Positions 54,441 to 64,000 of a stretch of DNA of 64,000 nucleotides are shown here, piece by piece. Below the pieces are notes generated by a model that saw nothing but the letters and a program-made list of their open reading frames with translations, searched no databases and was not told the DNA's origin. The translations under genes and the position numbers were made by a program. The DNA lies in NCBI RefSeq assembly GCF_001885735.1, contig NZ_JXKG01000003.1, positions 124,750-188,749 on the forward strand, written 5' to 3'. Source of the DNA: Enterococcus canintestini. Lineage in GTDB: Bacteria > Bacillota > Bacilli > Lactobacillales > Enterococcaceae. The first letter of the stretch is position 1. The number at the start of each line of letters is the position of its first letter.

Positions 54441-55427
54441 ATGAAGTTACATCCACTTTGGCAGGATTATCCTGCCTTACAACCTGAATTGCGCCAAACG
54501 TTGACGCTAATGGAAGATTCAATTAAGTTAAAAAACAAGCCTGTCGCTGATGCAATTTTAAGCATGATTCACTCAGGTGGTAAATTACTGCGCCCTGCTT
54601 ATCAACTCCTTTTTTCTCAATTTGGCCCAGAACAAGACCGTAAAAAAGCTGTTTCTTTAGCTGCCTCGATTGAAATGCTTCACACCGCCACTTTAGTTCA
54701 TGACGATATTGTCGATGAGGCGGATTTACGTCGTGGTCTGCAAACGATTCGCTCAGAGTTTGGTAATGCTGTCGCTGTTTACGCTGGAGATTTTCTTTTT
54801 GTCTGTTGCTTTAAATTAATGGCAGATTACGCAAGTTCGATGCGGAGTTTACAAATTAATTCTCGCAGTATGGAAAAAATTTTAAACGGTGAATTAGGCC
54901 AAATGGATACCCGTTACGATACCAAAGTGACGATTAATGAGTATTTAGAAAATATTTCCGGCAAAACAGCGGAACTGTTTTCTTTAAGTTGTTCGGTCGG
55001 TGCTTTAGAAAGTGGTACGAATGAACGTTTTGCCAAACAATGTGGGGATATCGGTCAAAATATTGGTATGGCCTTTCAAATCATTGATGATATTCTAGAC
55101 TATTCCCAACCAGCTGAAGTAATCGGTAAACCCGTCTTAGAAGATGTACGCCAAGGAGTCTATTCGCTACCATTATTATTAGCCTTACAAAAAGCGCCCC
55201 AACAAGTGCTTCCGCTGTTAGAAAAGCGCGGGAAAATTACAGATGAAGAAGTGGAAACCCTATATGGTTTTGTCCACGAATTCGGTGGTGTAGAAGCAGC
55301 TAAAGCCTATGCCAAAGACTATACAGATAAAGCCTTAAAAGGCATTAAAAAGCTCCCAGATAACGATTTAAATACCAAAGCAACCCTTTTACGCTTAACC
55401 CAGACAATTTTAGAGCGCAAAGATTAG
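54441..55427 (+). CDS. dmkB: Polyprenyl diphosphate synthase of the EET locus
   Basis: 328 residues, all-helical prenyl transferase. The two Asp-rich motifs are DDIVDEADLRRG (about 92) and IIDDILDYSQPAE (about 213). Together with the GGKLLRPAY start they identify a long-chain trans-prenyl synthase. It makes the side chain used by the DmkA prenyltransferase. AAAGGAG lies seven bases before ATG 54441. It is the last gene of the EET locus, followed by a strong terminator. Confidence 0.9.
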   Translation: MKLHPLWQDYPALQPELRQTLTLMEDSIKLKNKPVADAILSMIHSGGKLLRPAYQLLFSQFGPEQDRKKAVSLAASIEMLHTATLVHDDIVDEADLRRGLQTIRSEFGNAVAVYAGDFLFVCCFKLMADYASSMRSLQINSRSMEKILNGELGQMDTRYDTKVTINEYLENISGKTAELFSLSCSVGALESGTNERFAKQCGDIGQNIGMAFQIIDDILDYSQPAEVIGKPVLEDVRQGVYSLPLLLALQKAPQQVLPLLEKRGKITDEEVETLYGFVHEFGGVEAAKAYAKDYTDKALKGIKKLPDNDLNTKATLLRLTQTILERKD

Positions 55428-55463
55428 TAAAAGCCAATATCTGTATTGAAATAACTATAAAAA

Positions 55464-55509
55464 AGAACCCAGCTACAGTTAGACTTTATCCTAACTGTAG
55501 CTGGGTTCT
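55464..55509. terminator. Bidirectional terminator between dmkB and gor
   Basis: A perfect 19-bp stem (55464-55482 and 55491-55509, AGAACCCAGCTACAGTTAG) with an 8-base loop, flanked by A and T runs; it serves both convergent genes. Confidence 0.9.
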
Positions 55510-55604
55510 TTTAAGTTAAAAGTATTCATCTCATCCATTAAAACGTAAAATTTAATGGAATAATATATATTCTATCAAAATAACATCCATCTGTACTAGT
55601 AACC

Positions 55605-56954
55605 TTAGCGCATCGTAACAAACTCTTCTGCGCCTGTAGGGTGAATCGCAACGGTATTGTCAAAATCAGCTTTTGTTGCGCCCATTTTGATGGCCACAGC
55701 AAAACCTTGTAACATTTCATCTACCCCGACACCAATTGCATGTAAGCCGACAATTCGTTCTTCTTCCCCGACACAAATCAACTTCATTTCGCATTTTTGG
55801 CGGTAATCATTTAAAGCAAAATACATCGGTGTAAAACGCGAACGATAGACTTTTATTTTTTCATCTGGATATTTTTCATAAGTTTGTTCTTCGGTTAAGC
55901 CAATTGTCGCAATGGGTGGATGCGTAAAAATGACAGTTGGAATTAAGTCATAGTCCAAATGCAAATCGGTCTTGCCGTTAAACAAACGTTCTGATAAACG
56001 CCGACCAGCCGCAATTGCAACTGGAGTCAAATCAACTTTACCGATAATATCGCCGACTGCATAAATACCAGCTACAGAAGTATTTTGAAATTTATCCACG
56101 ACAATAAAACCACGATTGTCTAATTTCACCCCAATTTTTTCCAAACCGAGTTTTTCAGTATTTGGTAGACGGCCACCAGCAAATAAAACTTTTTCAGCTG
56201 TATGACTGACGCCATTTTCAAATATTACAGTAAACGTGTTGTCCTCATTTTTAATAATTTCTTTGGCCACATGTTCTGCACATAACGTCACACCATTATC
56301 TTGATACATTTCAACTAAATTATCGCTAAGCATTGTATCAAATGTTCGTAAAGGTCGACCTTGGCGATATGCCCAAGTGGTTTTAATGCCCATTTGTTGG
56401 GCCATGCCAGAAAGTTCTGCTGCAATATAACCTGCGCCTAGGACAATCATGCTGGCAGGTTTTTCAGTCATTGCAAAAAAGCCGTCTGAATCAATCGCAT
56501 ACTCGCCCCCTGGGATATTCATCTGACTTGGACGACCGCCAGTCGCAATCAAAATATGTGGTGCAGAAAATACTTCCTCACCGACTGCAACTGTTTGTGC
56601 GTCTACAAATTTAGCGTAGCCTGTGACGACATCGACTTTGTTACTGTCCAACCCTCTTTGATAGGCACCGTGTAAAAATGAGATGTATTTTTCTCTTTTA
56701 GTGACTAAATCGGTAAAATCAAAGTTTTTCACATCCGCTGTAATACCATAGCTTGGTGCATCACGGTGAATCATCTCTAACATTTCACTGGCTTGCCACA
56801 TCACCTTTTTCGGTACACAACCGACGTTAACACAAGTTCCGCCAAGTGCTTTTCCTTCAATCAGTAGCACTTTTTGACCGTACATCCCCGCGCGATTGGC
56901 TGAGGCAATACCGCCACTACCACCACCGATGACAATATAATCATAACTTTTCAC
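55605..56954 (-). CDS. gor: Glutathione-disulfide reductase
   Basis: 449 residues. It has the N-terminal FAD motif ([19 protein letters not shown]), the redox disulfide [16 protein letters not shown] (Cys42 and Cys47), a second NAD(P) Rossmann fold ([18 protein letters not shown]) with Arg in [11 protein letters not shown] favouring NADPH, and the dimer-interface active-site motif HPTGAEEFV. It reduces oxidised glutathione. No glutathione synthase gene is in the window. No frameshift or loss of active residues is seen. Confidence 0.93.
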   Translation of the reverse strand: MKSYDYIVIGGGSGGIASANRAGMYGQKVLLIEGKALGGTCVNVGCVPKKVMWQASEMLEMIHRDAPSYGITADVKNFDFTDLVTKREKYISFLHGAYQRGLDSNKVDVVTGYAKFVDAQTVAVGEEVFSAPHILIATGGRPSQMNIPGGEYAIDSDGFFAMTEKPASMIVLGAGYIAAELSGMAQQMGIKTTWAYRQGRPLRTFDTMLSDNLVEMYQDNGVTLCAEHVAKEIIKNEDNTFTVIFENGVSHTAEKVLFAGGRLPNTEKLGLEKIGVKLDNRGFIVVDKFQNTSVAGIYAVGDIIGKVDLTPVAIAAGRRLSERLFNGKTDLHLDYDLIPTVIFTHPPIATIGLTEEQTYEKYPDEKIKVYRSRFTPMYFALNDYRQKCEMKLICVGEEERIVGLHAIGVGVDEMLQGFAVAIKMGATKADFDNTVAIHPTGAEEFVTMR

Positions 56955-57129
56955 GTTATTCTCCCCTTCGTTACTTCAGGATTACCATATTTTTCAATAT
57001 CTGTATTGTACTTGAAACAAAAATGATTAGCTAGTAGGCTGTTTATAGGCTAAAATTATTTAAAATTTAGCGTTAACACCCCACTATTTTGCGTAATAGT
57101 AATTATTAGACTATAAAAGGAGTACAACC

Positions 57130-57513
57130 ATGCAAAAATTCTCCCAAATTCATCACGTTGCCATCATCGTCTCTGATTTAGCTGCGGCCAAACATTTTTA
57201 TGTCGATATTTTAGGCTTGCCGATTATCCGCGAACATTATCGGCCGGAAAAAAATGATACAAAACTCGATTTACAATTAGATAATTGCGAGCTGGAAATT
57301 TTTGCGGTTTCAAATCCACCCAAACGACCTAGTTTCCCCGAAGCCGCGGGATTACGTCATCTAGCTTTTAAAACAGATGACATCACAGCTCAAGTTGCTT
57401 ACTTAAAAGCAAATGGTGTCCGTTGTGAAGAAATCCGCCATGATACTTTCACCAATGAGAAAATGACCTTTTTCTTTGATCCCGATGGACTCCCCCTTGA
57501 ATTACATGAATAA
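57130..57513 (+). CDS. VOC-family (glyoxalase/bleomycin resistance-like) protein
   Basis: 127 residues with two VOC beta-alpha-beta modules. Likely metal ligands include HHVAIIVSDL (His near 9), LRHLAFKTDDI (His near 75) and FFFDPDGLPLELHE (Glu near 126). Family members of this length are close to glyoxalase I-like proteins, but the substrate is unknown. AAAGGAG precedes ATG. A dispersed repeat starts a few bases after the stop. Confidence 0.87.
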   Translation: MQKFSQIHHVAIIVSDLAAAKHFYVDILGLPIIREHYRPEKNDTKLDLQLDNCELEIFAVSNPPKRPSFPEAAGLRHLAFKTDDITAQVAYLKANGVRCEEIRHDTFTNEKMTFFFDPDGLPLELHE

Positions 57514-57517
57514 ACTC

Positions 57518-57635
57518 AGAAAAGCTGAGCAAACGTGGGTAACTCTCAAGTAATAAGATGGAATTTTAATAAATTGTTTCCCAAATTTCTTCAAATTTCA
57601 GCTTATTACCGTAGAGAGTTCCTAGTGAAAATCAA
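57518..57635. repeat. Dispersed copy of the 123-bp palindromic repeat
   Basis: Starts AGAAAAGCTGAGCAAACGTG and contains the AACTCTC/GAGAGTT (57541-57547 and 57614-57620) and AATAAG/CTTATT stems, with the conserved loop ATAAATTGTTTCCCAAATTT. It lies four bases after the VOC gene stop, as the array does after birA. Confidence 0.8.
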
Positions 57636-57651
57636 ATAATTGATTTACCTA

Positions 57652-57714
57652 CAAAAAAAGCCTGCCTATGGGCGCAATCGTGAAGGGTTAGACAAAAATC
57701 TAACGCTTCACGAT
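57652..57714 (-). terminator. Terminator-like hairpin after the first U32 gene
   Basis: A 9-bp ATCGTGAAG/CTTCACGAT stem continues into GGTTAGA/TCTAACG (57677-57714). A T7 tract appears further along on the minus strand (57652-57658). The spacing is longer than usual, so it may be two elements. Confidence 0.5.
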
Positions 57715-57750
57715 CTGCACATTTAGACAAGCATTGTTTATTCATAGCAA

Positions 57751-58995
57751 TTATTCTTTTTTCTTACGAATCATATCGCCAACTGCGACATCCTGAACAA
57801 CAGGCATTGTTAAAATCATCATCGGATTTGGAGCGCGATCAATCATTTCTCCCTCATCATTTTTCATCCATTCAACAGATTGTTCAAAATGCTTAAAGCC
57901 TGGTGAATAAAATTCAATTTCATCCCCAACTGAAAAATGATTCCGTTGGCGAATGGTAGCAATTTTTGTGGCCGGATCATAAGCCATTACTTCTCCGACA
58001 AATTGGTATTGCGGAATTTTGCGACGAGGACCAAATAATTGTTCATTTTCACTTGGAGTATGGTAGTAAAAGCCTGTAGACAGCTCTCGTTGTGCCACTT
58101 TCCACAACTCATCAATCCATTCTTGTTTGCACACGTAATTTTCAGGGTCTGCAATATAACTATCAACTGCCGCTTTATAAACATTTGCCACAGTTGAAAC
58201 ATAGTGAATAGATTTCATCCGTCCTTCAATTTTTAAACTATCGACACCATTTTCGATTAAATCTGGAATATGTTCAATCATCGTCATATCGACTGCACTC
58301 ATGGAAAATTCTTCGGTTACTTGTCCTTTGTCAGTCAAACTGCGATGTTGTTCTGTACCAAAAGGCATATCATATAATTCATATTTCCAGCGGCAAGATT
58401 GAGAACAGCCGCCTCGATTGGCATCACGCATCGACATGTGATTTGATAACGTGCACCGACCTGAATAAGAAATACACATTGCGCCATGAATAAAAGCTTC
58501 AATTTCAACATCGGTATTTTTGCGGATTTCCGCTACTTCTGCCATAGAAACTTCCCGTGCTAAAACGACGCGTTCTAAACCTTCATTTTTCCAAAATTCT
58601 AATGTTTCAAAATTGGTTGCAGAAGCTTGTGTTGATAAATGAATCGGTAATCCCGGAGCTTCGGTAGCACAAATTTCAATTAAAGCTGGATCAGATACAA
58701 TAACCGCACTAATCCCGACATCTCGTAATTCACGGAAAAATTCACCGGCCCCTTCTTCATTGCCTTCATGCGTTACCATATTGGCTGCCACGTATACTTT
58801 AGCATTGTGGGCTTTAGCAAAGGCTACTCCTTCTTGCATATCTTCATACGTGAAATTTCCCGCGCGACTACGTAAACCGTAAGCATTCCCACCGATATAA
58901 ACTGCATCCGCACCGTAGTGAATTGCGGTTTTTAATTTTTCCAACGTCCCTGCCGGAGCTAAAACTTCCGGACGTTTCAAGACTTTTTGTGTCAT
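57751..58995 (-). CDS. trhP: U32-family tRNA hydroxylation protein (TrhP-like)
   Basis: 414 residues of the peptidase U32 fold: PEVLAPAGTLEKLKTAIHYG and the cysteine-rich MCISYSGRCTLSNHMSMRDANRGGCSQSC-like block (kept short here: Cys near 170, 177, 193 and 197) that holds an iron-sulfur-type site. RGGCSQSCRWKY is the family signature. Such proteins install 5-hydroxyuridine at tRNA wobble position 34. AGGAGTG precedes ATG. It lies after the smaller U32 gene in the same direction, the usual yrrN-yrrO order. Confidence 0.87.
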   Translation of the reverse strand: MTQKVLKRPEVLAPAGTLEKLKTAIHYGADAVYIGGNAYGLRSRAGNFTYEDMQEGVAFAKAHNAKVYVAANMVTHEGNEEGAGEFFRELRDVGISAVIVSDPALIEICATEAPGLPIHLSTQASATNFETLEFWKNEGLERVVLAREVSMAEVAEIRKNTDVEIEAFIHGAMCISYSGRCTLSNHMSMRDANRGGCSQSCRWKYELYDMPFGTEQHRSLTDKGQVTEEFSMSAVDMTMIEHIPDLIENGVDSLKIEGRMKSIHYVSTVANVYKAAVDSYIADPENYVCKQEWIDELWKVAQRELSTGFYYHTPSENEQLFGPRRKIPQYQFVGEVMAYDPATKIATIRQRNHFSVGDEIEFYSPGFKHFEQSVEWMKNDEGEMIDRAPNPMMILTMPVVQDVAVGDMIRKKKE

Positions 58996-59267
58996 ATTTT
59001 TTTGTCACTCCTACTTTAGTGTTAAAAAGACTGAATCAAAAACTGCCATTAAGCGCAACTATCTGTAAAGGCATTTTATAACATTTCAGGTATGGGCTTA
59101 AAAACCAGTTGGCAGCATCTTTTATAATACGATTTCTTGGCTATTAAAAGCATTGCTAAAAAATGAAATAAGTTTAAACCCGACGAAGCCTTTTTATTTT
59201 GGTGGCTACTTAAGCGGTATGTTTTTACTTTTTTCACCTTTTAGGCTGCAACTAAGTTCAAATTCTT

Positions 59268-60191
59268 TTAACGAATTTTATTCGGGTCTAAATAATAAAA
59301 GCCTGTATCTAACCCACGCTTTTCTGGATGCAAAGCATGCAGTTTTTCATCAAGTGTTTTGGCTTGCGCTTCATCCCACGTACCAGCTAAAATTGCAGCT
59401 TTTGCCGTTACAAACAATTGCGCCACAGCCACAAAATTTTCTTCATCGGTAAATAAGCCGTCTAATTTCCAAGTCTTAAAGCCAGTATTAGCTAATTGAT
59501 CTAACTCATTCATTAAATCCAAGTCATTATCGGCAAAAATATGGGTGCCGTGACTGTCTTCATAAATGGAGTAGTGGGTTTCGGGCTTTTTCGGCTCAGA
59601 TAAGAATAAATTACGCTCTTTACTCGTACTTTCATCTTGTTTTGTATAATTATAATAGTTTTGTAAAAGCGGACGCTTGGATTGGTGAATACAAGTGGCG
59701 CCATAAACTAAAACTTCGGTTGGGATTGTTAATTGCGGTGCTAATTCTTTCATTTCCGCAAACGGAACTTCTCTGGCTAAAACCGCTCCGACAGCACCTT
59801 TTTTACCCCAAAAATTAATTTGCCGCGCACTGGTCACTAACGTTTCGCCATCATAAACAAAAGGAATCGCTAATTTTTCATCTTGTGACATAACATAAAC
59901 GACACCCGGATCACCGACGACAATTTGATCGGCACCAATTTCTTTGACAAAGGCCAAGTATTCTGGCACAATTTTCATTTTTTCTGGATGCATAATGCCA
60001 TTGACGGCAATTGCTGCTTTTTTCCCGGCAGCATGGGCTAAATTGACTAATTCCCGTTGTTCCGTGCGTGAAAATGAATACGGTAGGCGTAATCCAAATG
60101 TTTCTTCCCCAAAATAAATGGTATCTACGCCAGCAGCTAATAATGCTTTAGCTTGCGCAACTGAAGCTACCGTTGTGATTAATTCAATCAT
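59268..60191 (-). CDS. yrrN: U32-family protein, smaller partner of TrhP
   Basis: 307 residues with the U32 start IELITTVASVAQAKALLAAG, VDTIYFGEETFGLRLP and a central TCIHQSKRPLLQNYYNY segment replacing the Cys-rich block. B. subtilis YrrN/YrrO form a tRNA-hydroxylating pair, and here the genes are 272 bp apart on one strand. Start ATG 60191 follows AAAGGGGG. The C-terminal tail ends ...GFYYLDPNKIR. The intervening spacer (58996-59267) contains no gene. Confidence 0.85.
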   Translation of the reverse strand: MIELITTVASVAQAKALLAAGVDTIYFGEETFGLRLPYSFSRTEQRELVNLAHAAGKKAAIAVNGIMHPEKMKIVPEYLAFVKEIGADQIVVGDPGVVYVMSQDEKLAIPFVYDGETLVTSARQINFWGKKGAVGAVLAREVPFAEMKELAPQLTIPTEVLVYGATCIHQSKRPLLQNYYNYTKQDESTSKERNLFLSEPKKPETHYSIYEDSHGTHIFADNDLDLMNELDQLANTGFKTWKLDGLFTDEENFVAVAQLFVTAKAAILAGTWDEAQAKTLDEKLHALHPEKRGLDTGFYYLDPNKIR

Positions 60192-60382
60192 CTTCTTCCC
60201 CCTTTAATAACTCAATTATCTTATCACAGGGCGTGTCATTTTAGAAGTAGCAATCAAAAATCCCACTATTTTTAAATAATTACGTGCTGCAAAATAAGAA
60301 AAACTAAAAAGATTGCTCTACTCCTCAAACAATCAGACAAAAGTTTGACGAATTACATAGCAATTTTTTGATCTCTTAGCGA

Positions 60383-60425
60383 CAAAAAAAGCCACAACGC
60401 TACGAAATCTCGTAACATTGTGACT
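60383..60425 (-). terminator. clpC terminator
   Basis: CACAACGCTACGA/TCGTAACATTGTG stem (60393-60405 and 60409-60421) followed by Ts on the minus strand. Confidence 0.85.
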
Positions 60426-60445
60426 TTGATAAATTCAGTTAAAAC

Positions 60446-62941
60446 TTAAGCTTTTTGCAATTTACGTTTTTCGGTTGCTTCTTTGACCGTTAACGTAATC
60501 TTACCTTTTTTCGCACCAATTGTAACGTTATCTCCCAAATGAATTTGGCCAGATAACAACGCTTCAGATAATCGATCTTCCACTTCTTTTTGGAGCGCCC
60601 GCCGAATTGGACGTGCCCCGTATTCTGGATCAAAACCTGCTTTACCAATTACTTCATTAGCAGCTGGAGTAATCTTCAAGTGAATATCTTGTTCGTCTAA
60701 ACGTTTTACAATGGATTTACTCATGATTTTCACAATTTGCTGAATTTCTGCTTCACCTAATGAACGGAAGACCACAGTTTCATCAATTCGATTTAAAAAT
60801 TCAGGACGGAAGGCTTTTTTCAACTCTTCCAAAATACGTTTTTGCATCGCGCCATGATCTTTAGTAATATCCGTCACGTTAAAACCAACATTTTTCTCTT
60901 CCCGAATTTGCGTAGCGCCAATATTTGAAGTCATAATTAAAATCGTATTGCGAAAATCTACTTTTCGTCCTTTCGAATCTGTCAAATGACCATCATCTAA
61001 GACTTGCAATAAAATATTAAAGACATCTGGATGCGCTTTTTCTACTTCATCTAATAAGATTACCGAATAAGGTTTAGAACGGACTTTTTCTGTTAGTTGG
61101 CCCCCTTCATCATATCCCACATAACCAGGAGGGGAACCAATCAAGCGACTGGTACTATATTTCTCCATAAATTCTGACATATCAACACGAATTAAGGCAT
61201 CTTCACTGCCAAACATCGCTTCAGCTAAAGTCTTGGCTAGTTCCGTTTTACCGACCCCTGTTGGCCCTAAGAACATAAACGAACCGATCGGACGATTAGG
61301 ATCTTTCAAACCACTTCTAGCCCGTCGAATAGAGCGTGCGACAGCTTTCACCGCTTCGTCTTGACCAACTACACGTTGATGCAAAATTTTCTCTAAATCT
61401 AATAAGCGTTCGCTTTCTTTTTTCTCCATTTGTTGTAATGGCACACCTGTCCATTGGGAGACAACAGTTGCCACATCTTCTGCTGTAACGTGATCTGCAA
61501 AACCAGATGCTTCTTTTGTTTCCGCAAAGGCTAATTCTGCTAAACGTTGGCTTAATTTCTTCTCTTTTTGTCGTAGACGAGCAGCCGCTTCAAAGTTTTG
61601 ATTTTGAATCGCTTCTTCTTTTTCACTCATTAAGTTAGCAATATCTTCTTGTAAACCAATAATTTCAGAAGGTTCGTCGGCTTTATCTAAGCGGACTTTC
61701 GCCGCAGACTCATCCATTAAGTCAATCGCTTTATCCGGTAATTGCCGCGAGTTGATGTAACGTACTGATAATTGGACAGCCGCATGCAAGGCATCGTCAG
61801 AAATTTCAACGCCATGGTGTTCTTCGTAGCGCGGACGTAAGCCTTTTAAGATTTCTTCTGCTTCTTCAGGAGTTGGCTCATCAACTTGCACACGCGCAAA
61901 ACGCCGTTCCAAAGCGGAGTCTTTTTCAATATATTTTTGATACTCATCCAGTGTGGTGGCACCGATTGTTTGCAATTCTCCTCGCGCTAGCGCTGGTTTT
62001 AAAATATTAGAAGCATCAATGGCACCTTCTGCTCCCCCTGCGCCGATTAAAGTATGCAGTTCATCGATAAATAAGATAATTTGACCATCGTGATAAATTT
62101 CGTCAATGATTTTCTTCATCCGGTCTTCAAATTCACCACGATATTTTGTACCGGCTACAAGTGAACCCATATCTAACATCATCAAACGTTTTTGCTGCAT
62201 ATCTTCTGGAACTTCACCGCGAACGATTTGTTGCGCTAGCCCTTCTGCTATAGCTGTTTTACCAACACCTGGTTCGCCAACTAGAACAGGATTATTTTTA
62301 GTTCGACGAGAAAGAATTTGAATCAGACGTTTTACTTCTTTGCTTCGGCCAACTACAGGATCCAGACGATTTTCCCGCGCCAATTTAGTCAGATCACGAG
62401 CCAAACCATCAAGTGTTGGAGTTCCTTGTTGTGTTCCTTTTGTACCTTGAGTAGGACGACGACGGCCACCTAAACTATTATTAGGGGCTTTACTTTCGCT
62501 AACTCCCATTTTCTTTTTCAAAATTTGGCGCATTTTGGCTAAACTCAAACCGAGATTGATCATAATGCGAGAAGCTAAAATTTCATCATCTCGTAAAAGA
62601 CCCAACAATAAATGTTCCGTCCCAATATTAGGAGCCCCTAGGCGTTTGGCTTCATCACCAGCATAAGCAAAAATTTGCTTTGCTCGAGGTGAATAAGGTA
62701 AATATGCACCGGCTGGATAAGATTTCATCGTACCATAACCAGTTAAGTGCTCAATTTCTTCTCTTATATCGTTTTCTGAAATATTCATTTCCCGCAAGAC
62801 TTTACCGGCAATGCCGTCTTGTTCAATAATCAAAGCCAGTAACAAATGCTCTGAACCAACGGATTGATGTTTAAACGTTTTGGCTTCTTCTTGGGCAACC
62901 GTTAAAACTGCTTTGGCTTTTTCTGTAAATAATTCATCCAT
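60446..62941 (-). CDS. clpC: ATP-dependent Clp protease ATPase subunit ClpC
   Basis: 831 residues. Two N-terminal Clp repeats (about 10-145), AAA-1 with Walker [14 protein letters not shown] (about 215), a middle UVR domain around [20 protein letters not shown], and AAA-2 with [13 protein letters not shown] (about 555). It unfolds substrates for ClpP and, with adaptors, controls competence and stress. Its start is ATG 62941, eight bases after AGGAAG; GTG 62950 lies in the ctsR end. It overlaps or abuts ctsR, as in other Firmicutes. Confidence 0.97.
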   Translation of the reverse strand: MDELFTEKAKAVLTVAQEEAKTFKHQSVGSEHLLLALIIEQDGIAGKVLREMNISENDIREEIEHLTGYGTMKSYPAGAYLPYSPRAKQIFAYAGDEAKRLGAPNIGTEHLLLGLLRDDEILASRIMINLGLSLAKMRQILKKKMGVSESKAPNNSLGGRRRPTQGTKGTQQGTPTLDGLARDLTKLARENRLDPVVGRSKEVKRLIQILSRRTKNNPVLVGEPGVGKTAIAEGLAQQIVRGEVPEDMQQKRLMMLDMGSLVAGTKYRGEFEDRMKKIIDEIYHDGQIILFIDELHTLIGAGGAEGAIDASNILKPALARGELQTIGATTLDEYQKYIEKDSALERRFARVQVDEPTPEEAEEILKGLRPRYEEHHGVEISDDALHAAVQLSVRYINSRQLPDKAIDLMDESAAKVRLDKADEPSEIIGLQEDIANLMSEKEEAIQNQNFEAAARLRQKEKKLSQRLAELAFAETKEASGFADHVTAEDVATVVSQWTGVPLQQMEKKESERLLDLEKILHQRVVGQDEAVKAVARSIRRARSGLKDPNRPIGSFMFLGPTGVGKTELAKTLAEAMFGSEDALIRVDMSEFMEKYSTSRLIGSPPGYVGYDEGGQLTEKVRSKPYSVILLDEVEKAHPDVFNILLQVLDDGHLTDSKGRKVDFRNTILIMTSNIGATQIREEKNVGFNVTDITKDHGAMQKRILEELKKAFRPEFLNRIDETVVFRSLGEAEIQQIVKIMSKSIVKRLDEQDIHLKITPAANEVIGKAGFDPEYGARPIRRALQKEVEDRLSEALLSGQIHLGDNVTIGAKKGKITLTVKEATEKRKLQKA

Positions 62942-62946
62942 CTGAC

Positions 62947-63417
62947 TCACTTCCTATCTTCATAACTTAATCGTTCCAACACCGCGTGGAGCATGCTAGC
63001 GCGAATTTCATCTTCATTTTTAAAATGTCCTAACGTATTTTTAGCTAAAGCAGCTAAAATCAAATTACCTTCAGTTTTGGTTAAAATATCTTCTTCATAC
63101 AATTTTTGAATAATTGCTAATGCATCTTTTTCGCTTAATTCATCGGCAAAAAGCTGATCAACTTGCTCTAAGAAGCGATGATTATCTGAAATTTTAATTT
63201 TTTCAATCCGGATATAACCGCCACCACCACGTTTACTCTCTACTACATACCCTCTTTGAATGGTAAAGCGAGTATTAATGACATAGTTAATTTGGGATGG
63301 CACACAGTTAAACAAATCAGCCATCTCGGTACGTCGGATCTCGATCATTTCGCTATCTTCCAGAATTTTTTTCAAATAAGCTTCTATTAAATCGGAAGTA
63401 TTGTGACGACTCATCAT
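62947..63417 (-). CDS. ctsR: Class III stress regulator CtsR
   Basis: 156 residues: N-terminal HTH (RRTEMADLFNCVPSQINYVI), the glycine-rich wing ESKRGGGGYIRI typical of CtsR, and the C-terminal dimer part. It represses clp genes at normal temperature and loses binding on heat stress. It is first in the ctsR-clpC operon; mcsA and mcsB are absent here. GGAGG is seven bases before ATG 63417, and a CtsR box lies in its promoter, so it is autoregulated. Confidence 0.96.
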   Translation of the reverse strand: MMSRHNTSDLIEAYLKKILEDSEMIEIRRTEMADLFNCVPSQINYVINTRFTIQRGYVVESKRGGGGYIRIEKIKISDNHRFLEQVDQLFADELSEKDALAIIQKLYEEDILTKTEGNLILAALAKNTLGHFKNEDEIRASMLHAVLERLSYEDRK

Positions 63418-63429
63418 TCGTTTTCCTCC

Positions 63430-63446
63430 CTTGACTAATTCTGACC
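63430..63446 (-). promoter_or_regulatory. CtsR operator
   Basis: On the minus strand, GGTCAGA-ATT-AGTCAAG matches the tandem-heptad CtsR consensus with small changes. It lies between the -10 (TATAAT at 63450-63455) and the ribosome binding site, where repressor binding would block initiation. Confidence 0.8.
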
Positions 63447-63455
63447 TTAATTATA
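63447..63455 (-). promoter_or_regulatory. ctsR-clpC -10 region
   Basis: TATAAT on the minus strand at 63450-63455. The -35 at the expected distance is weak (TTTAAT). Confidence 0.5.
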
Positions 63456-63803
63456 CCCAACTTAGTAAGATAATTAAAGGAACACGATTGTAACACAATA
63501 TTCTGTTAAGAATTAACTCTTATCTGGATAAAAGCGCAATTTTAGAGAAAATAAAAGAAACTTCTATCTTATTTTACCGTAAATTCCAAGAATGTAAAAA
63601 TTTAAAAAGAAATCGTATAAACATGCAAACTAACTAACACGCTTAATTTTCCTTTCTATTCATTTGAATAAATAATAATGCATAACTTATTTTAACATAG
63701 CTGAAATATTTACAAATTCAAAACCATCACATGATTATACCAACATCACTTAGTTACCCAGAAAAAAAATTAGCGTAATATTTCAAATTTCAAGAAAACA
63801 AAA
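63456..63803. other. Intergenic spacer between ctsR and tRNA-Arg
   Basis: AT-rich DNA of about 350 bp without a gene on either strand; nothing further is seen. Confidence 0.4.
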
Positions 63804-63830
63804 AAACGAAATCAGCAATGTGATTTCGTT
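63804..63830 (-). terminator. Terminator of the tRNA operon
   Basis: AACGAAATCA/TGATTTCGTT stem with a six-base loop, followed on the minus strand by a run of Ts. Confidence 0.8.
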
Positions 63831-63834
63831 AAGA

Positions 63835-63908
63835 CGCGCCCAAGAGGAGTCGAACCCCTAACCTTTTGATCCGTAGTCAAACACTCTATCCAGTTGAGCT
63901 ATGGGCGC
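63835..63908 (-). tRNA. tRNA-Arg (ACG anticodon)
   Basis: 74 nt. The acceptor GCGCCCA pairs with TGGGCGC, the D-arm reads AGCTCAACTGGATAGAG, and the anticodon stem TTTGA/TCAAA encloses CTACGGA with anticodon ACG. The T-arm contains GGTTCGA. The 3' CCA is not encoded. Confidence 0.95.
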
Positions 63909-63980
63909 ATAATTATTAAATTAAGTTTGATAATATTATAGCCTAAATTCTAAAAGAAAGAAAGCCAAAAATAAAAAAAA

Positions 63981-64000
63981 TCGGGAAGACAGGATTCGAA
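63981..64000 (-). tRNA. 3' end of a tRNA, probably tRNA-Pro (cut by the window end)
   Basis: On the minus strand the last 20 bases read TTCGAATCCTGTCTTCCCGA, a T-arm half and acceptor 3' strand. The CTTCCCG end would pair with a CGGGAAG 5' end, as in tRNA-Pro. Confidence 0.7.

Overview
The window looks like the chromosome of a low-GC Gram-positive lactic acid bacterium of the Enterococcaceae, most likely an Enterococcus-like species. The evidence is the close match of RpoB, RpoC, L13, S9, ClpC and CtsR to the enterococcal proteins as I remember them, a WxL surface-protein operon with a DUF916 protein and a sortase, strong AGGAGG ribosome binding sites, and an enterococcal/listerial type flavin-based extracellular electron transfer (EET) locus. 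No database search was possible.

Layout. (1) 1-5.9 kb: accessory DNA with a large SF2 helicase-like protein and an overlapping downstream gene that leaves the window, a small unknown gene, a GNAT acetyltransferase, and a strong terminator-like hairpin that was probably once the terminator of rplM-rpsI. (2) 5.89-14.70 kb: an ~8.8 kb integrative mobilizable element inserted in the 3' end of rpsI. It is bounded by a 16-bp direct repeat and carries arm-type repeats, a candidate oriT of the Tn916/ICEBs1 kind, a divergent repressor/relaxase switch, MobT-like relaxase, excisionase and tyrosine integrase. Its cargo is a coupled two-gene module, a DNA methyltransferase and a GHKL (Hsp90/MutL-like) ATPase, and is the best candidate for a little-described defence system. 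(3) 14.7-21.9 kb: rpsI-rplM, argG and argH separated by a large hairpin, a pair of DNA-metabolism genes (TIGR03915 type plus radical SAM), and an acetyltransferase. (4) 22.0-31.4 kb: a nine-gene WxL/sortase operon with an Mga-type regulator at its end. (5) 31.8-35.6 kb: dps, a lipoprotein, a competence prepilin peptidase, a small HTH protein and a PTS-IIB-like gene with an apparent frameshift. (6) 35.7-43.4 kb: rpoB-rpoC behind a consensus promoter and an attenuator-like hairpin. (7) 43.7-55.5 kb: birA, a tandem array of ~123-bp palindromic repeats, and the EET locus: demethylmenaquinone prenyltransferase, ApbE flavin transferase, two flavinylated lipoproteins, NADH dehydrogenase 2, EetA, EetB and a polyprenyl diphosphate synthase. 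(8) 55.6-64 kb: glutathione reductase, a VOC protein, two U32 tRNA-hydroxylation genes, clpC-ctsR with a CtsR box, tRNA-Arg and the 3' end of a tRNA-Pro.

How the parts work together. The EET genes form a predicted chain: Ndh2 oxidises NADH, electrons pass to a demethylmenaquinone pool made by the two prenyl genes, then through EetA/EetB to FMN covalently attached by ApbE to the two lipoproteins. The WxL genes encode peptidoglycan-bound surface proteins plus their membrane partner and sortase. The mobile element lacks conjugation machinery, so it would depend on a helper conjugative element. Its integrase gene appears to bring a replacement terminator for the ribosomal operon it interrupts. 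Four core genes (rplM, rpsI, rpoB, rpoC) appear to start with TTG.
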